Shown here one piece after another: positions 60,901 through 60,926 of a stretch of DNA of 64,000 nt (within the stretch, counting starts at the first letter, position 1; the number at the start of each line of letters is the position of its first letter). Source of the DNA: Arcuatula senhousia (taxonomy: Eukaryota; Mollusca; Bivalvia; Mytilida; Mytilidae); NCBI GenBank assembly GCA_963971305.1, contig OZ020311.1, forward strand, positions 124,001-188,000, in the 5' to 3' direction. A program made the translations under genes and the position numbers. Under the pieces are notes generated by a model. The model made no database searches, was not told where the DNA came from, and saw nothing but the letters and a program-made list of their open reading frames with translations.

Positions 60901-60926
60901 ATACATACTTCAAACAATAACACAAA
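895..60926 (-). CDS. ABCA-subfamily ABC transporter, 23 exons recognised, both ends off the window (gene-level entry)
   Basis: This is a membrane lipid-transporter-type full ABC protein of the ABCA1/4/7 group; these proteins usually move lipids or retinoids across the plasma or organelle membrane. Exons in gene order: 60833-60926, 59845-59956, 57075-57232, 53910-54031, 53336-53614, 52479-52577, 50458-50559, 49077-49265, 47711-47843, 46435-46556, 41718-41846, 40145-40409, 38225-38400, 37371-37474, 36369-36483, 31107-31297, 30592-30742, 28919-29123, 16908-17084, 16141-16218, 14849-14945, 8736-8867, 895-975. The joined frame is about 1,103 codons with no stop, and all introns are GT-AG with matching phase. 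Order seen: TM1, about 580 residues of extracellular domain with many N-glycosylation sequons, TM2-TM6, linker, then NBD1 with Walker [12 protein letters not shown] and Q-loop CPQHNVLF. Wording such as CTKTYWFGG and GVGVQW is closest to ABCA1, but exact orthology needs a tree. The start codon, the NBD1 signature and Walker B, and the second half are not in the window. Twelve exons carry junction-derived tandem arrays. Confidence 0.93.
1440..8735 (-). repeat. Array A: ~92-bp units of exon 22 3' end plus donor (~70 copies)
   Basis: Each unit reads, on the minus strand, ACTGAGATGGATACTATAAG through CCTCAACATAATGTCTTATT, TGATAA and the donor GTAGGT, then restarts inside the exon. It therefore spans the exon-intron junction of exon 22. 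92 is not a multiple of 3, so read-through shifts frame. A ~190-bp unique intron flank (1,440-1,640) recurs at about 3,550-3,722 and 8,284-8,456, so whole array-plus-flank blocks were duplicated. Internal blocks also recur at a 999-bp offset (4,741 and 5,740) and a 4,272-bp offset (2,143 and 6,415). The interval 976-1,440 to its left is plain AT-rich intron. Confidence 0.9.
8736..8867 (-). CDS. ABCA exon 22: NBD1 between Walker A and the Q-loop
   Basis: Acceptor TATTTTACAG, reading [44 protein letters not shown]; phase 2 in and out at GATAA|GTAGGT. The CPQHN-LF Q-loop and LTG-FPPT-G are standard for ABCA NBD1. The last ~80 bp with the donor are tandemly repeated about 70 times in the following intron (1.6-8.7 kb). 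Confidence 0.95.
8868..9324. other. Intron 21, exon-22-proximal part
   Basis: AT-rich intron sequence. It carries a fragment of a dispersed bivalve-style repeat (around 9,140-9,225) ending in CAGACAGACAGA. No coding sequence. Confidence 0.5.
9325..14848 (-). repeat. Array B: ~118-bp degenerate copies of the Walker A exon 21 end plus donor (~47 copies)
   Basis: On the minus strand each unit holds a decayed version of TTYTATGAAATACAAA, then CTGGGACATGATGGTGCAGG and CAAT|GTAAG. This corresponds to [18 protein letters not shown] of exon 21, with most copies reading LGHDGAG and then ILLQ. The donor is well kept though the coding sense is lost. The copy next to the exon (14,719-14,790) still encodes [11 protein letters not shown]. 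Between donor and next copy is a GGGTCAGGGGTCAG-type spacer. Copies 9.3-13.9 kb are homogeneous; those at 14.2-14.8 kb are the most divergent from the array consensus. Confidence 0.85.
14849..14945 (-). CDS. ABCA exon 21: NBD1 Walker A
   Basis: Acceptor ATAAAACAG, reading [32 protein letters not shown]. It is phase 1 in, phase 2 out at [32 protein letters not shown] is the canonical ABCA P-loop, with the invariant lysine and threonines that bind ATP phosphates. The exon 3' part and donor are the source of the degenerate ~118-bp array to the left (9.3-14.85 kb). Confidence 0.95.
14946..15621. other. Intron 20, exon-21-proximal part
   Basis: AT-rich intron sequence without coding signal. A 70-codon minus-strand ORF (15,374-15,586) has no recognisable composition or splice context and is not called. 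Confidence 0.5.
15622..16107. mobile_element. 486-bp TIR element with TA target duplication (Tc1/mariner-like MITE)
   Basis: The left end CAGTGTGACGTCAAAAGTAT and the right end ATACTTTTGACGTCGCACTG are inverted repeats; the match extends for over 35 bp with few mismatches. Both ends are flanked by TA (15,620-15,621 and 16,108-16,109). The interior is AT-rich, and too short and stop-filled to code for a transposase. It lies 33 bp inside intron 20 from the exon 20 donor. Confidence 0.85.
16141..16218 (-). CDS. ABCA exon 20: start of NBD1
   Basis: Acceptor TGCTTACAG, reading [26 protein letters not shown] and leaving in phase 1 at TTTA|GTATCA. It aligns with the EEPTHL-LGVSIQNLVKVY segment of ABCA1. 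A more upstream GT (AAG|GTATTT) exists but would put the Walker A exon out of frame, so the later donor was chosen. The TIR element at 15,622-16,107 begins only 33 bp into the intron. Confidence 0.88.
16219..16907. other. Intron 19
   Basis: AT-rich intron sequence with a short segment (16,300-16,500) resembling dispersed repeats that end in GACAGGCAGACC. No gene. Confidence 0.5.
16908..17084 (-). CDS. ABCA exon 19: TM6-NBD1 linker, [10 protein letters not shown] motif
   Basis: It reads [40 protein letters not shown], then [35 protein letters not shown] is the ABCA1-type juxtamembrane sequence following the last helix of TMD1. Phase 1 in and out; acceptor ATTTCAG|GTCAGT, donor CCAG|GTATTA. 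The acceptor plus the first ~33 bp of the exon form the upstream 50-bp array. Confidence 0.93.
17085..17930 (-). repeat. Array C: 50-bp units of acceptor plus exon 19 5' end (~17 copies)
   Basis: Each unit on the minus strand is GTCAGTATGGGTTGCCCAAG, CCATGGTATTTTGTAATCTA, TGTATTACAG. It contains the start of exon 19 ([10 protein letters not shown]) and a complete acceptor ATGTATTACAG. The array lies upstream of the exon, so the spliceosome meets about 17 acceptors before the true exon. The unit length of 50 is not a multiple of 3. Confidence 0.9.
17931..18472. repeat. Dispersed repeat with two imperfect ~150-bp copies in intron 18
   Basis: The motif ACATTATGTCACAAAGATTG, AAGTTTCA, ATCCAT, GGGGTTTAGGAGGAGTTGC occurs at about 18,170-18,260. 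A diverged version follows at about 18,350-18,425 and ends in a GACAGAC stretch. Such blocks look like a transposable element common in bivalve introns; the family was not identified. Confidence 0.5.
18473..18761. mobile_element. 289-bp TIR element, hAT-like ends
   Basis: Begins CAGGGTTCCCAC and ends GTGGGAACCCTG, perfect 12-bp inverted termini. GACAGA lies directly on both sides (18,467-18,472 and 18,762-18,767). The interior consists of repeated TTCAAGGA and TTTTCCAGG phrases in both orientations. CAGGGTTCCC ends are typical of hAT-derived MITEs, although the flanking duplication seen is 6 bp instead of 8. Confidence 0.7.
18762..19157. other. Intron 18 between TIR element and nested gene promoter
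   Basis: AT-rich sequence with poly-T runs; nothing coding seen. It is the presumed upstream region of the nested plus-strand gene. Confidence 0.4.
19158..19166 (+). promoter_or_regulatory. TATA box of the nested secreted-protein gene
   Basis: TATATAAAA lies 71 bp upstream of the ATG at 19,237, the distance expected for a TATA promoter with a short 5' leader. It is on the plus strand, opposite to the surrounding ABCA gene, which suggests independent transcription. Confidence 0.55.
19237..19330 (+). CDS. Nested small secreted protein, exon 1 (signal peptide)
   Basis: The ATG opens [20 protein letters not shown], a textbook signal peptide with a lysine, a long hydrophobic core and likely cleavage near ECYSQ. 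It is followed by [11 protein letters not shown] and a strong donor CAAG|GTATGT, phase 1. The start is set by the signal peptide and the TATA box 71 bp upstream. The gene sits within ABCA intron 18 on the opposite strand. Joined directly to the last exon it encodes 99 residues. I do not recognise the family; a secreted, glycine/serine/glutamine-rich precursor is the safest description. Confidence 0.75.
19271..20240 (+). repeat. Array D: ~93-bp units of nested-gene exon 1 end plus donor
   Basis: Each unit spans the end of exon 1 (from CTGAATGTTATTCTCAAGGG), the 36-bp NSQ-repeat coding segment, the donor GTATGT and ~40 bp of intron (TCAAGTTGTTCATTGTTTT). This gives nine complete and one truncated extra copy. 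It follows the same exon-3'-end-plus-donor rule as the ABCA arrays but in the opposite orientation and in another gene. Confidence 0.85.
19387..20166 (+). CDS. Nested secreted protein: nine 36-bp microexon-like copies (12-residue repeats)
   Basis: Nine copies start at 19387, 19479, 19571, 19671, 19763, 19854, 19947, 20039 and 20131. Each lies between a TTCTCAAG or TTCTTAAG acceptor-like end and a GTATGT or GTAAGT donor. The ones measured are exactly 36 bp and encode [12 protein letters not shown] or close variants (N/K, S/K). All would keep phase 1, so the protein could range from 99 to about 207 residues. The 36-bp part shows no indels while the ~56-bp spacers do, which favours real coding use. 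A truncated eleventh copy at 20,222 lacks a donor. Alternatively these are non-spliced minisatellite copies of the exon 1 end. Confidence 0.5.
20430..20635 (+). CDS. Nested small secreted protein, last exon
   Basis: Acceptor CTCTTTAACAG, then [40 protein letters not shown], ending [15 protein letters not shown] and TAA. The in-phase start GKSQG continues the repeat motif of the earlier exons, strong support for splicing. Two cysteines six residues apart (C-NPKDKD-C) could form a small loop. Dibasic RR pairs near both ends could be convertase sites, so a peptide precursor is possible but unproven. A polyadenylation signal AATAAA follows at 20,717. Confidence 0.75.
20717..20722 (+). terminator. 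AATAAA polyadenylation signal of the nested gene
   Basis: The canonical hexamer lies 82 bp after the stop codon of the nested secreted-protein gene, with AT-rich, T-rich sequence downstream. Confidence 0.5.
20723..21149. other. Intron 18 between nested gene and array E
   Basis: No coding sequence. It includes two short related lines (GGTCTGACCTGAATAACC near 20,960 and GGTCTGGCCTGGAATATC near 21,015). Confidence 0.4.
21150..28985 (-). repeat. Array E: 109-bp units of exon 18 3' end plus donor (~70 copies)
   Basis: Each unit holds 88 bp of exon 18 ([30 protein letters not shown]) and 21 bp of intron beginning GTAAGACCCCTCTCTAACCA. Most units are 109 bp, which shifts frame; a few are 111 bp and stay in frame, giving a 137-codon ORF at 26,715-27,128. 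The first 21 intronic bp also end in a pyrimidine-rich AG, so each unit looks like an exon with both splice sites. A block containing ATGTATCAAGCTAGCATGCT recurs at a 2,289-bp offset, equal to 21 units, showing higher-order duplication. Confidence 0.92.
28919..29123 (-). CDS. ABCA exon 18: AFG block and TM6
   Basis: It starts [20 protein letters not shown], continues [18 protein letters not shown] and ends [17 protein letters not shown]. It aligns with the [21 protein letters not shown] block and the WYIEAVFPG ending of ABCA1. Phase 0 in, 1 out at CCCAG|GTAAGA. The last 88 bp plus 21 intronic bp are the unit of a 109-bp array of about 70 copies that fills the adjoining 7.8 kb of intron. Confidence 0.95.
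29124..30591. repeat. Intron 17: ~165-bp satellite-like tandem, about five copies
   Basis: From about 29,400 to 30,235 a unit recurs with phrases GCCTGAAAAAAGACCTAAG, TTCACAGAGTCACT, GGGTCAGGGTCACA, GATGCCTAGCTATTATACTT and TCCACAAAAGTCTTAC. A related block lies in intron 8 at 48,050-48,660. The two blocks also share the preceding GTTAACACTAAAGTATGTCT, so they are one dispersed family. No exon junction is involved. The rest of the intron is AT-rich. Confidence 0.7.
29163..29196 (-). pseudogene. Broken duplicate of the exon 18 acceptor region
   Basis: CCAAAAGCTGCTGTGGAAAA here repeats the first bases of exon 18 (29,098-29,117). The acceptor dinucleotide is lost: the exon has TTTCAG|TCC whereas the copy has TTTCTG|TCC. 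A single-copy, inactivated duplication at the acceptor side. Confidence 0.75.
30592..30742 (-). CDS. ABCA exon 17: TM4-TM5, [11 protein letters not shown] motif
   Basis: It reads [50 protein letters not shown]. This is the highly conserved ABCA block ([22 protein letters not shown] in ABCA1 order). Acceptor CTTGACAG, donor TTTGTG|GTAGGT, phase 2 in and 0 out. A partial second copy of its 5' end is present upstream (30,807-30,846). Confidence 0.95.
30807..30846 (-). pseudogene. Single partial copy of acceptor plus exon 17 5' end
   Basis: On the minus strand TATTCACAG is followed by GTTTCTGATCAGTACATTTT and ACTCCAAGGCTAAGG, then GTATTG. It matches the first ~30 bp of exon 17 ([11 protein letters not shown]) with an intact acceptor and a potential donor. 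It lies 65 bp upstream of the real exon and looks like the first step of an array. Confidence 0.8.
31107..31297 (-). CDS. ABCA exon 16: MRMMGL motif and TM3-TM4
   Basis: It begins [20 protein letters not shown], continues [20 protein letters not shown] and ends [15 protein letters not shown], exit phase 2 at TTTTC|GTAAGT. MRMMGL-N--W-AWF is the diagnostic ABCA sequence after EKE-RLKE. Acceptor TTTTCTAG|GTGATG. The acceptor plus the first ~65 bp of the exon make up the 79-bp array lying upstream. Confidence 0.95.
31298..34960 (-). repeat. Array F: 79-bp units of acceptor plus exon 16 5' end (~36 copies), split by a transposon
   Basis: Each unit on the minus strand carries TACTATGTTTTCTAG|GTGATG followed by a shortened exon 16 start and TTTACTATTACCTTTATACA. 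79 is not a multiple of 3. About 20 units lie right of the exon up to 32,926 and about 16 between 33,711 and 34,960. A diverged copy continues after the next TIR element (35,293-35,325). Some units have an extra CAGTCCCAT segment as in the real exon (ACTAAGTCCCAT), marking older copies. Confidence 0.9.
32927..33710. mobile_element. 784-bp TIR element inserted in array F
   Basis: Ends CAGTCAGGGGACCAACTTGT and ACAAGTTGGTCCCCTGACTG are inverted repeats extending about 32 bp with one mismatch. ATAAA flanks both sides (32,922-32,926 and 33,711-33,715), and removing the element plus one ATAAA restores a normal array unit. Inside, ACTTGTACAAGTCAGA-like motifs recur several times near both ends. No transposase ORF. 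Superfamily not assigned. Confidence 0.88.
34961..35292. mobile_element. 332-bp old TIR element at the array F edge
   Basis: It begins CAGGCAAAATGTGG and ends ATTTTGCCCGTG, flanked by TA. Deeper inverted matches include GTTTCTAACCG against CGGTTAGAAAC. The sequence after it (GTCCAATCGTTCTCATCATC) is a diverged continuation of the interrupted array unit, supporting insertion into the array. The arms are imperfect, so it is an old insertion. Confidence 0.55.
35295..36368. repeat. Intron 15 with one copy of a dispersed repeat (about 35,690-35,965)
   Basis: The copy reads ACCAATGGGGTATCCGAATG, AGTCTGAAAGAGCAG, then GTGAACTCAGGTGCTCAAGA, AGAGTAAGCAGTTCCTGC and TCAGTGTGTCAAATTCGGC. The same phrases recur at 61,080-61,320 (same strand) and 60,220-60,500 (opposite strand). 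No intact ORF. The remainder is AT-rich intron. Confidence 0.7.
36369..36483 (-). CDS. ABCA exon 15: TM2 and the EKE-RLKE coupling region
   Basis: It reads [38 protein letters not shown], phase 2 in and 0 out at GAG|GTAGGT. It is a hydrophobic helix followed by the ABCA hallmark VYEKE-RLKE, which lies on the cytosolic side just before the MR-MGL motif. No array touches this exon. Confidence 0.95.
36690..37430 (-). repeat. Array G: 67-bp units of exon 14 3' end plus donor (~11 copies)
   Basis: Unit on the minus strand: CCTGGAGGCTACATCAGACA, GTTTCCTTTCTCATG, TATAAATATGACAG and donor GTCAGTCAAATATAGAA. It repeats [16 protein letters not shown] plus the donor. 67 bp is not a multiple of 3, so tandem reading shifts frame. 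Copies differ at only a few sites (TATAGC or TATAAC), so the array is recent or homogenised. The leftmost donor-side sequence (36,484-36,690) is plain intron. Confidence 0.9.
37371..37474 (-). CDS. ABCA exon 14: extracellular domain 1 to TM2 boundary
   Basis: Acceptor TTTTTAACAG, reading [35 protein letters not shown] with exit phase 2 at GACAG|GTCAGT. It aligns with ABCA1 DVVEQAIIRVLTG and the GVYMQQMPYPCYVDD block, including the conserved P-x-PC pattern (here FPFSCY). The exon 3' end plus donor is the unit of a 67-bp array. Confidence 0.93.
37475..37930. other. Intron 13, exon-14-proximal part
   Basis: AT-rich; contains the last, diverged read-through copy from array H near 37,895-37,990 and a dispersed-repeat-like segment (GGTCAAGGTCAAAAGATGGG near 37,720). 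No gene. Confidence 0.45.
37930..38302 (-). repeat. Array H: 78-bp in-frame units of exon 13 3' end plus donor (5 copies including exon)
   Basis: Each unit is 26 codons, [26 protein letters not shown], beginning with the donor GTAAGG. Four units follow the exon copy; the last (37,940-37,990) has diverged to [20 protein letters not shown]. Because 78 is divisible by 3, every donor is phase 0 and any of them could be spliced to exon 14 in frame. Confidence 0.92.
38225..38400 (-). CDS. ABCA exon 13: end of extracellular domain 1 (KIR...GP..WGFA block)
   Basis: Phase 1 in, phase 0 out. It reads [65 protein letters not shown]. It is collinear with ABCA1 (LP-HVKYKIRM, then D-YWDPGPRADP and Y-WGGFAYLQ), a clear homologue. 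The last 78 bp with the donor are repeated four more times downstream in the same frame. Confidence 0.92.
38483..38702. mobile_element. ~220-bp TIR element in intron 12
   Basis: The left arm CTCTCGCTTACTTATCCATC, ACCCCTGGG and the right arm CCCAGGGGTGATGATAGGGT, AAGCGAGAG are about 29-bp inverted repeats with three mismatches. The interior is non-coding. Target duplication could not be defined. Confidence 0.65.
38820..39595. repeat. ~172-bp satellite-like tandem, about four copies, with GGAC simple repeat end
   Basis: Units share GTAAACAGGAAGTAGAC, ACATAAAATCGGTATACACC, ATATGGGACTATA, GATAAAGCTGTATACAAAAT and CATGTAGTTGCTTGGGAAAC. The block ends in a GGAC/GAAC simple repeat (39,517-39,550), then TATACCCCCCTCTTCTTCGA. 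That layout (copies, then GGACGGAC, then CCCCC) is a widespread mobile-repeat style in bivalve introns. Confidence 0.65.
39596..40144. other. Intron 12, exon-12-proximal part
   Basis: Contains GTAAAAGGGGATAATTTCGT-style sequence (39,835-40,030) with TTTCGCG phrases, resembling another dispersed repeat. No coding sequence. Confidence 0.4.
40145..40409 (-). CDS. ABCA exon 12: extracellular domain 1
   Basis: Acceptor CTATTTCCAG, then [39 protein letters not shown], followed by [19 protein letters not shown] and [10 protein letters not shown], exit phase 1 at GCAG|GTATAA. It has three or more sequons and a central cysteine. It occupies the place of the ABCA segment ending in the ECxxLNKLE block. 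The initial methionine is an internal residue, not a start. Confidence 0.8.
40585..41717 (-). repeat. Array I: 72-bp in-frame units of exon 11 3' end plus donor (~15 extra copies)
   Basis: Each unit is 24 codons, [24 protein letters not shown], beginning with the donor GT. The frame stays open from exon 11 to 40,644. Units alternate NQTEHN with NQTKHN and GTAGGT with GTGGGT donors, a 144-bp dimeric higher-order repeat. All copies keep the GT, in GTAGGT, GTGGGT, GTGCGT or GTGTGT context. The NQT sequon is preserved throughout. Confidence 0.93.
41718..41846 (-). CDS. ABCA exon 11: extracellular domain 1, in-frame with a 24-residue repeat ladder
   Basis: 43 codons, phase 0/0: [57 protein letters not shown] matches the ABCA NKTFQEL motif that follows the LYTP block. 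The last 72 bp including the donor are repeated about 15 more times downstream without breaking frame. A transcript could therefore use any of the donors and still join exon 12 in frame. The shortest form is given here. Confidence 0.85.
41847..42655. repeat. Intron 10: ~175-bp satellite-like tandem (about 2.5 copies)
   Basis: Units share ACTGTATGGTTTCTGAGAAA, AGCTTGAC, CCCAAACAGGAAGTAGATGT, CTGAAAG, GGACATACA and CACCAAGTTTCAAATCATTC. The block ends at 42,440-42,530 with ACGGACAAATGGATGGAC and CCTGACATG. Its organisation resembles the block at 38.8-39.6 kb but the sequence is different. No coding sequence. Confidence 0.6.
42656..46434 (-). repeat. Array J: 90-140-bp units of exon 10 3' end plus donor (~38 copies) with TTAGGG-bearing spacers
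   Basis: Each unit encodes [22 protein letters not shown] and the donor GTAGTA or GTAAAG-type. Copies nearest the exon have ~93-bp units (in frame, 31 codons). Copies to the left have a longer spacer containing GGGATTTTTTATGGGTTAGG, GTTAGGG. The ancestral exon itself contains AACCCTAAA on the minus strand. The left end (42.7-43.6 kb) is the most degenerate. Confidence 0.88.
46435..46556 (-). CDS. ABCA exon 10: extracellular domain 1 (alternative longer start at 46616)
   Basis: It reads [40 protein letters not shown] and leaves in phase 0 at AAG|GTAGTA. The [11 protein letters not shown] part aligns with KILYTPDTPAT of ABCA1, a strong family match. Two acceptors in the same phase exist. TATTTATTTTAG before 46556 is the better one. 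A weaker AG before 46616 would add 20 residues containing [15 protein letters not shown]; that stretch is open and looks coding. The exon 3' end and donor seed the large array at 42.7-46.4 kb. Confidence 0.85.
46617..47710. other. Intron 9
   Basis: AT-rich intron DNA. A dispersed-repeat-like stretch with AGAAAGCCAGACAGACAAAG occurs near 47,280-47,345. No coding sequence. Confidence 0.4.
47711..47843 (-). CDS. ABCA exon 9: extracellular domain 1
   Basis: Acceptor TTGTTGCAG. It reads [44 protein letters not shown], exit phase 1 at CTTA|GTAAGT. The [11 protein letters not shown] piece corresponds to the ABCA motif in which a cysteine-glycine pair (ICG or VCG) precedes a variable loop. This supports the order of exons. 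Confidence 0.85.
47844..49076. repeat. Intron 8 with a dispersed block shared with intron 17 (48,050-48,680)
   Basis: GTTAACACTAAAGTATGTCT, ATTCATTAATTCTCACC, TAGATATCACAAGTCATAGA, CATAAAAGACTGAACACAA and AAGGTCACATGACATGG match phrases at 29,205-29,420. It is a second, diverged copy of the same element. The remaining sequence is AT-rich. Confidence 0.6.
49077..49265 (-). CDS. ABCA exon 8: extracellular domain 1, Ser/Thr/Asn-rich
   Basis: 63 codons, phase 0/0. It begins [20 protein letters not shown], then [20 protein letters not shown] and a [11 protein letters not shown] stretch, and ends TTDP at CCA|GTTAGT. The donor is non-ideal but is the only one in phase 0 that joins to the next exon without a stop. 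The low-complexity NSSSSTS segment suggests a flexible, probably O-glycosylated luminal insert. The start [15 protein letters not shown] is plausible coding sequence. Confidence 0.7.
49266..50457. other. Intron 7, AT-rich, one small hairpin
   Basis: No coding sequence. A perfect 11-bp inverted repeat GTGCGTATTGT / ACAATACGCAC with an 8-bp loop lies at 49,984-50,013. The rest shows only poly-A/T tracts. Confidence 0.45.
50458..50559 (-). CDS. ABCA exon 7: extracellular domain 1
   Basis: 34 codons, phase 0/0: [34 protein letters not shown], donor GATATT|GTAAGT. The leucine-rich pattern after a cysteine fits the ABCA luminal helices. The acceptor TTCTACAG|GAAGAT and the first ~25 bp of the exon are the unit of the 44-bp array on its upstream side (50.56-51.24 kb). 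The copy nearest the unique exon was taken as the real acceptor. Confidence 0.8.
50560..51240 (-). repeat. Array K: 44-bp units of acceptor plus exon 7 5' end (~15 copies)
   Basis: Minus-strand unit: ATAACTTTATATTCTACAG, then GAAGATCTCCAGCATCATTT ATGTC. It contains the acceptor and the first ~25 bp of exon 7 (EDLQHHLC). 44 is not a multiple of 3. Copies are near-identical (GCTGG or GTTGG variant), suggesting recent expansion. Confidence 0.9.
51354..52313 (+). mobile_element. 5'-truncated non-LTR retrotransposon (LINE ORF2 tail)
   Basis: An open frame 51,354-52,169 encodes 271 residues from [20 protein letters not shown] to a C-terminal zinc-type motif [17 protein letters not shown]. The LGVNK-N--VR-ELGR-P line followed by a C-x2-C...H-x3-C motif is typical of the region after the reverse transcriptase in LINE ORF2 proteins of invertebrates. 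No RT domain is left, so the copy is 5' truncated and inactive. The frame ends in (GTTAGG)n, read as VRVRVRV. The 3' end has AATAAA and a GAATTGAATTGA tail, typical of LINE ends. It sits in ABCA intron 6 in opposite orientation. Confidence 0.8.
52141..52168 (+). repeat. Telomere-like (TTAGGG)n tract inside the LINE ORF end
   Basis: Four and a half TTAGGG units form the last codons of the LINE frame and provide its stop (GGGTTTAG). It may be a microsatellite acquired by this copy or part of the family. Confidence 0.7.
52479..52577 (-). CDS. ABCA exon 6: extracellular domain 1
   Basis: 33 codons, phase 0/0, acceptor TATTTTCAG and donor GTTATG|GTAAGA. It reads [33 protein letters not shown]. 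It contains a single cysteine, aligned by position with the conserved cysteine block (LCGLP region) of ABCA1. Confidence 0.8.
52578..53335. repeat. Intron 5 with a dispersed repeat fragment (53,030-53,320)
   Basis: The part from AAGCCAGGAATCTTATGC to GTGGGCTGTGTCGGGTACAT, TTATTTCACATTTCATGATC resembles 60,660-60,770, where TAGGTTGTGTCATGTACACT, TATTCCACATCTCAC occurs. Short plus-strand ORFs here are fragments of that repeat. It abuts exon 5 closely. Confidence 0.55.
53336..53614 (-). CDS. ABCA exon 5: extracellular domain 1
   Basis: A 93-codon exon in phase 0 at both ends. It starts [17 protein letters not shown], has several sequons (NFS, NHS, NSS, NFS), and ends [14 protein letters not shown]. 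The acceptor TTTTTTCAG is strong. It corresponds to the poorly conserved luminal part of ABCA proteins, so residue-level homology is weak. The donor sits about 40 bp from a dispersed repeat (53,040-53,320). Confidence 0.8.
53615..53909. other. Intron 4, AT-rich, no gene
   Basis: Includes short variants of CTCATGAATGT / CTCATGAATATTCATG that echo the exon 4 donor end (CATTCATGAG|GTAATA). At least three echoes occur between 53,810 and 53,920. They are short but could be an incipient junction repeat. Confidence 0.4.
53910..54031 (-). CDS. ABCA exon 4: extracellular domain 1
   Basis: Acceptor TTCTTTCAG and donor CATGAG|GTAATA. It encodes [34 protein letters not shown] and STINIHE. The F-x-x-FL-xNLSLP spacing matches the ABCA1 extracellular segment around its NLSLP motif. 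It has two sequons (NFT, NLS) and is phase 1 in, phase 0 out. No repeat array touches this exon. Confidence 0.85.
54032..54514. other. Intron 3, exon-4-proximal part
   Basis: No coding signal beyond chance ORFs; a plus-strand ORF at 54,283-54,546 runs into the array and is not supported. Confidence 0.4.
54515..57074 (-). repeat. Array L: 26-bp units of exon 3 3' end plus donor (~95 copies)
   Basis: Minus-strand unit: ATACATTCCATAATACTAAA A|GTAAG. It copies the exon 3 ending TFHNTK and its GTAAGA donor. 26 bp shifts frame each unit. A large block is duplicated at an offset of 1,044 bp (the odd phrase ATGGATTGTATCGATTGAAT at 55,231 and 56,275), so the array grew by block duplication as well as by single units. 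Units near 54.5-54.8 kb are the most variable. Confidence 0.9.
57075..57232 (-). CDS. ABCA exon 3: extracellular domain 1
   Basis: The acceptor is CATTTCAG|AACC. The reading frame runs [19 protein letters not shown] to [16 protein letters not shown] and ends [10 protein letters not shown]. It is phase 2 in and phase 1 out at AAAA|GTAAGA. No motif is diagnostic on its own; placement rests on phase and position. The last 19 bp and the donor are the unit of the 26-bp array to the left (54.5-57.1 kb), so the exact exon end is ambiguous among many identical donors. The most exon-proximal one was chosen. Confidence 0.75.
57233..57584. other. Intron 2, exon-3-proximal part
   Basis: AT-rich intron with no gene or obvious repeat other than the first traces of the 46-bp unit near its right end. 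Confidence 0.4.
57585..59844 (-). repeat. Array M: 46-bp units of exon 2 3' end plus donor (~49 copies)
   Basis: Minus-strand unit: TTATGACATTTCCTAATGCA AA|GTTTGTATAACATAACAA. It copies MTFPNAK of exon 2 and its donor. Donors vary between GTATGT (as in the exon) and GTTTGT; most internal copies have the weaker GTTTGT. The 46-bp unit shifts frame. Very homogeneous. Confidence 0.92.
59845..59956 (-). CDS. ABCA exon 2: start of extracellular domain 1
   Basis: The acceptor is TATGTAG|GTCAG. It reads [15 protein letters not shown], then [21 protein letters not shown]. The PLPSAG-P segment matches the conserved AMPSAG-LPW block of ABCA1/ABCA4, including the following cysteine. The donor nearest the unique exon is GCAAA|GTATGT, phase 2. 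The final ~20 bp of the exon plus this donor form the unit of the 46-bp array that fills 57.6-59.8 kb, so about 49 near-identical donors follow it. Confidence 0.85.
59957..60832. repeat. Intron 1 of those seen: dispersed repeat, minus orientation (about 60,220-60,500) plus fragments
   Basis: The reverse complement carries GTGAACTCAGG, AGAGTAAGCAGTTCCTGC and AATTCAGTGTGTCAAATCC, matching 35,690-35,965 and 61,080-61,320. Flanking pieces (60,010-60,210 and 60,660-60,780) belong to related repeat material. Plus-strand ORFs here are repeat fragments, not genes. Confidence 0.65.
60833..60926 (-). CDS. ABCA exon 1 of those seen: first transmembrane helix
   Basis: Acceptor TTTCAG before 60926 and donor TCTG|GTAAG after 60833. 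It encodes [19 protein letters not shown] followed by [13 protein letters not shown]. This is the hydrophobic TM1 with a basic stop and the PP motif that ABCA proteins have at the start of extracellular domain 1. Exit phase is 1. The preceding exon, which should hold the start codon and the short cytosolic N-terminus, was not recognised up to position 64,000, so the first intron is longer than 3 kb or that exon is very short. Confidence 0.85.

Noticed and set aside
895..60926. ABCA gene as a pseudogene, given the huge repeats
   Set aside because: All 23 exons are open, phases match at all joins, and catalytic and structural motifs (P-loop, Q-loop, EKE-RLKE, MRMMGL) are intact.
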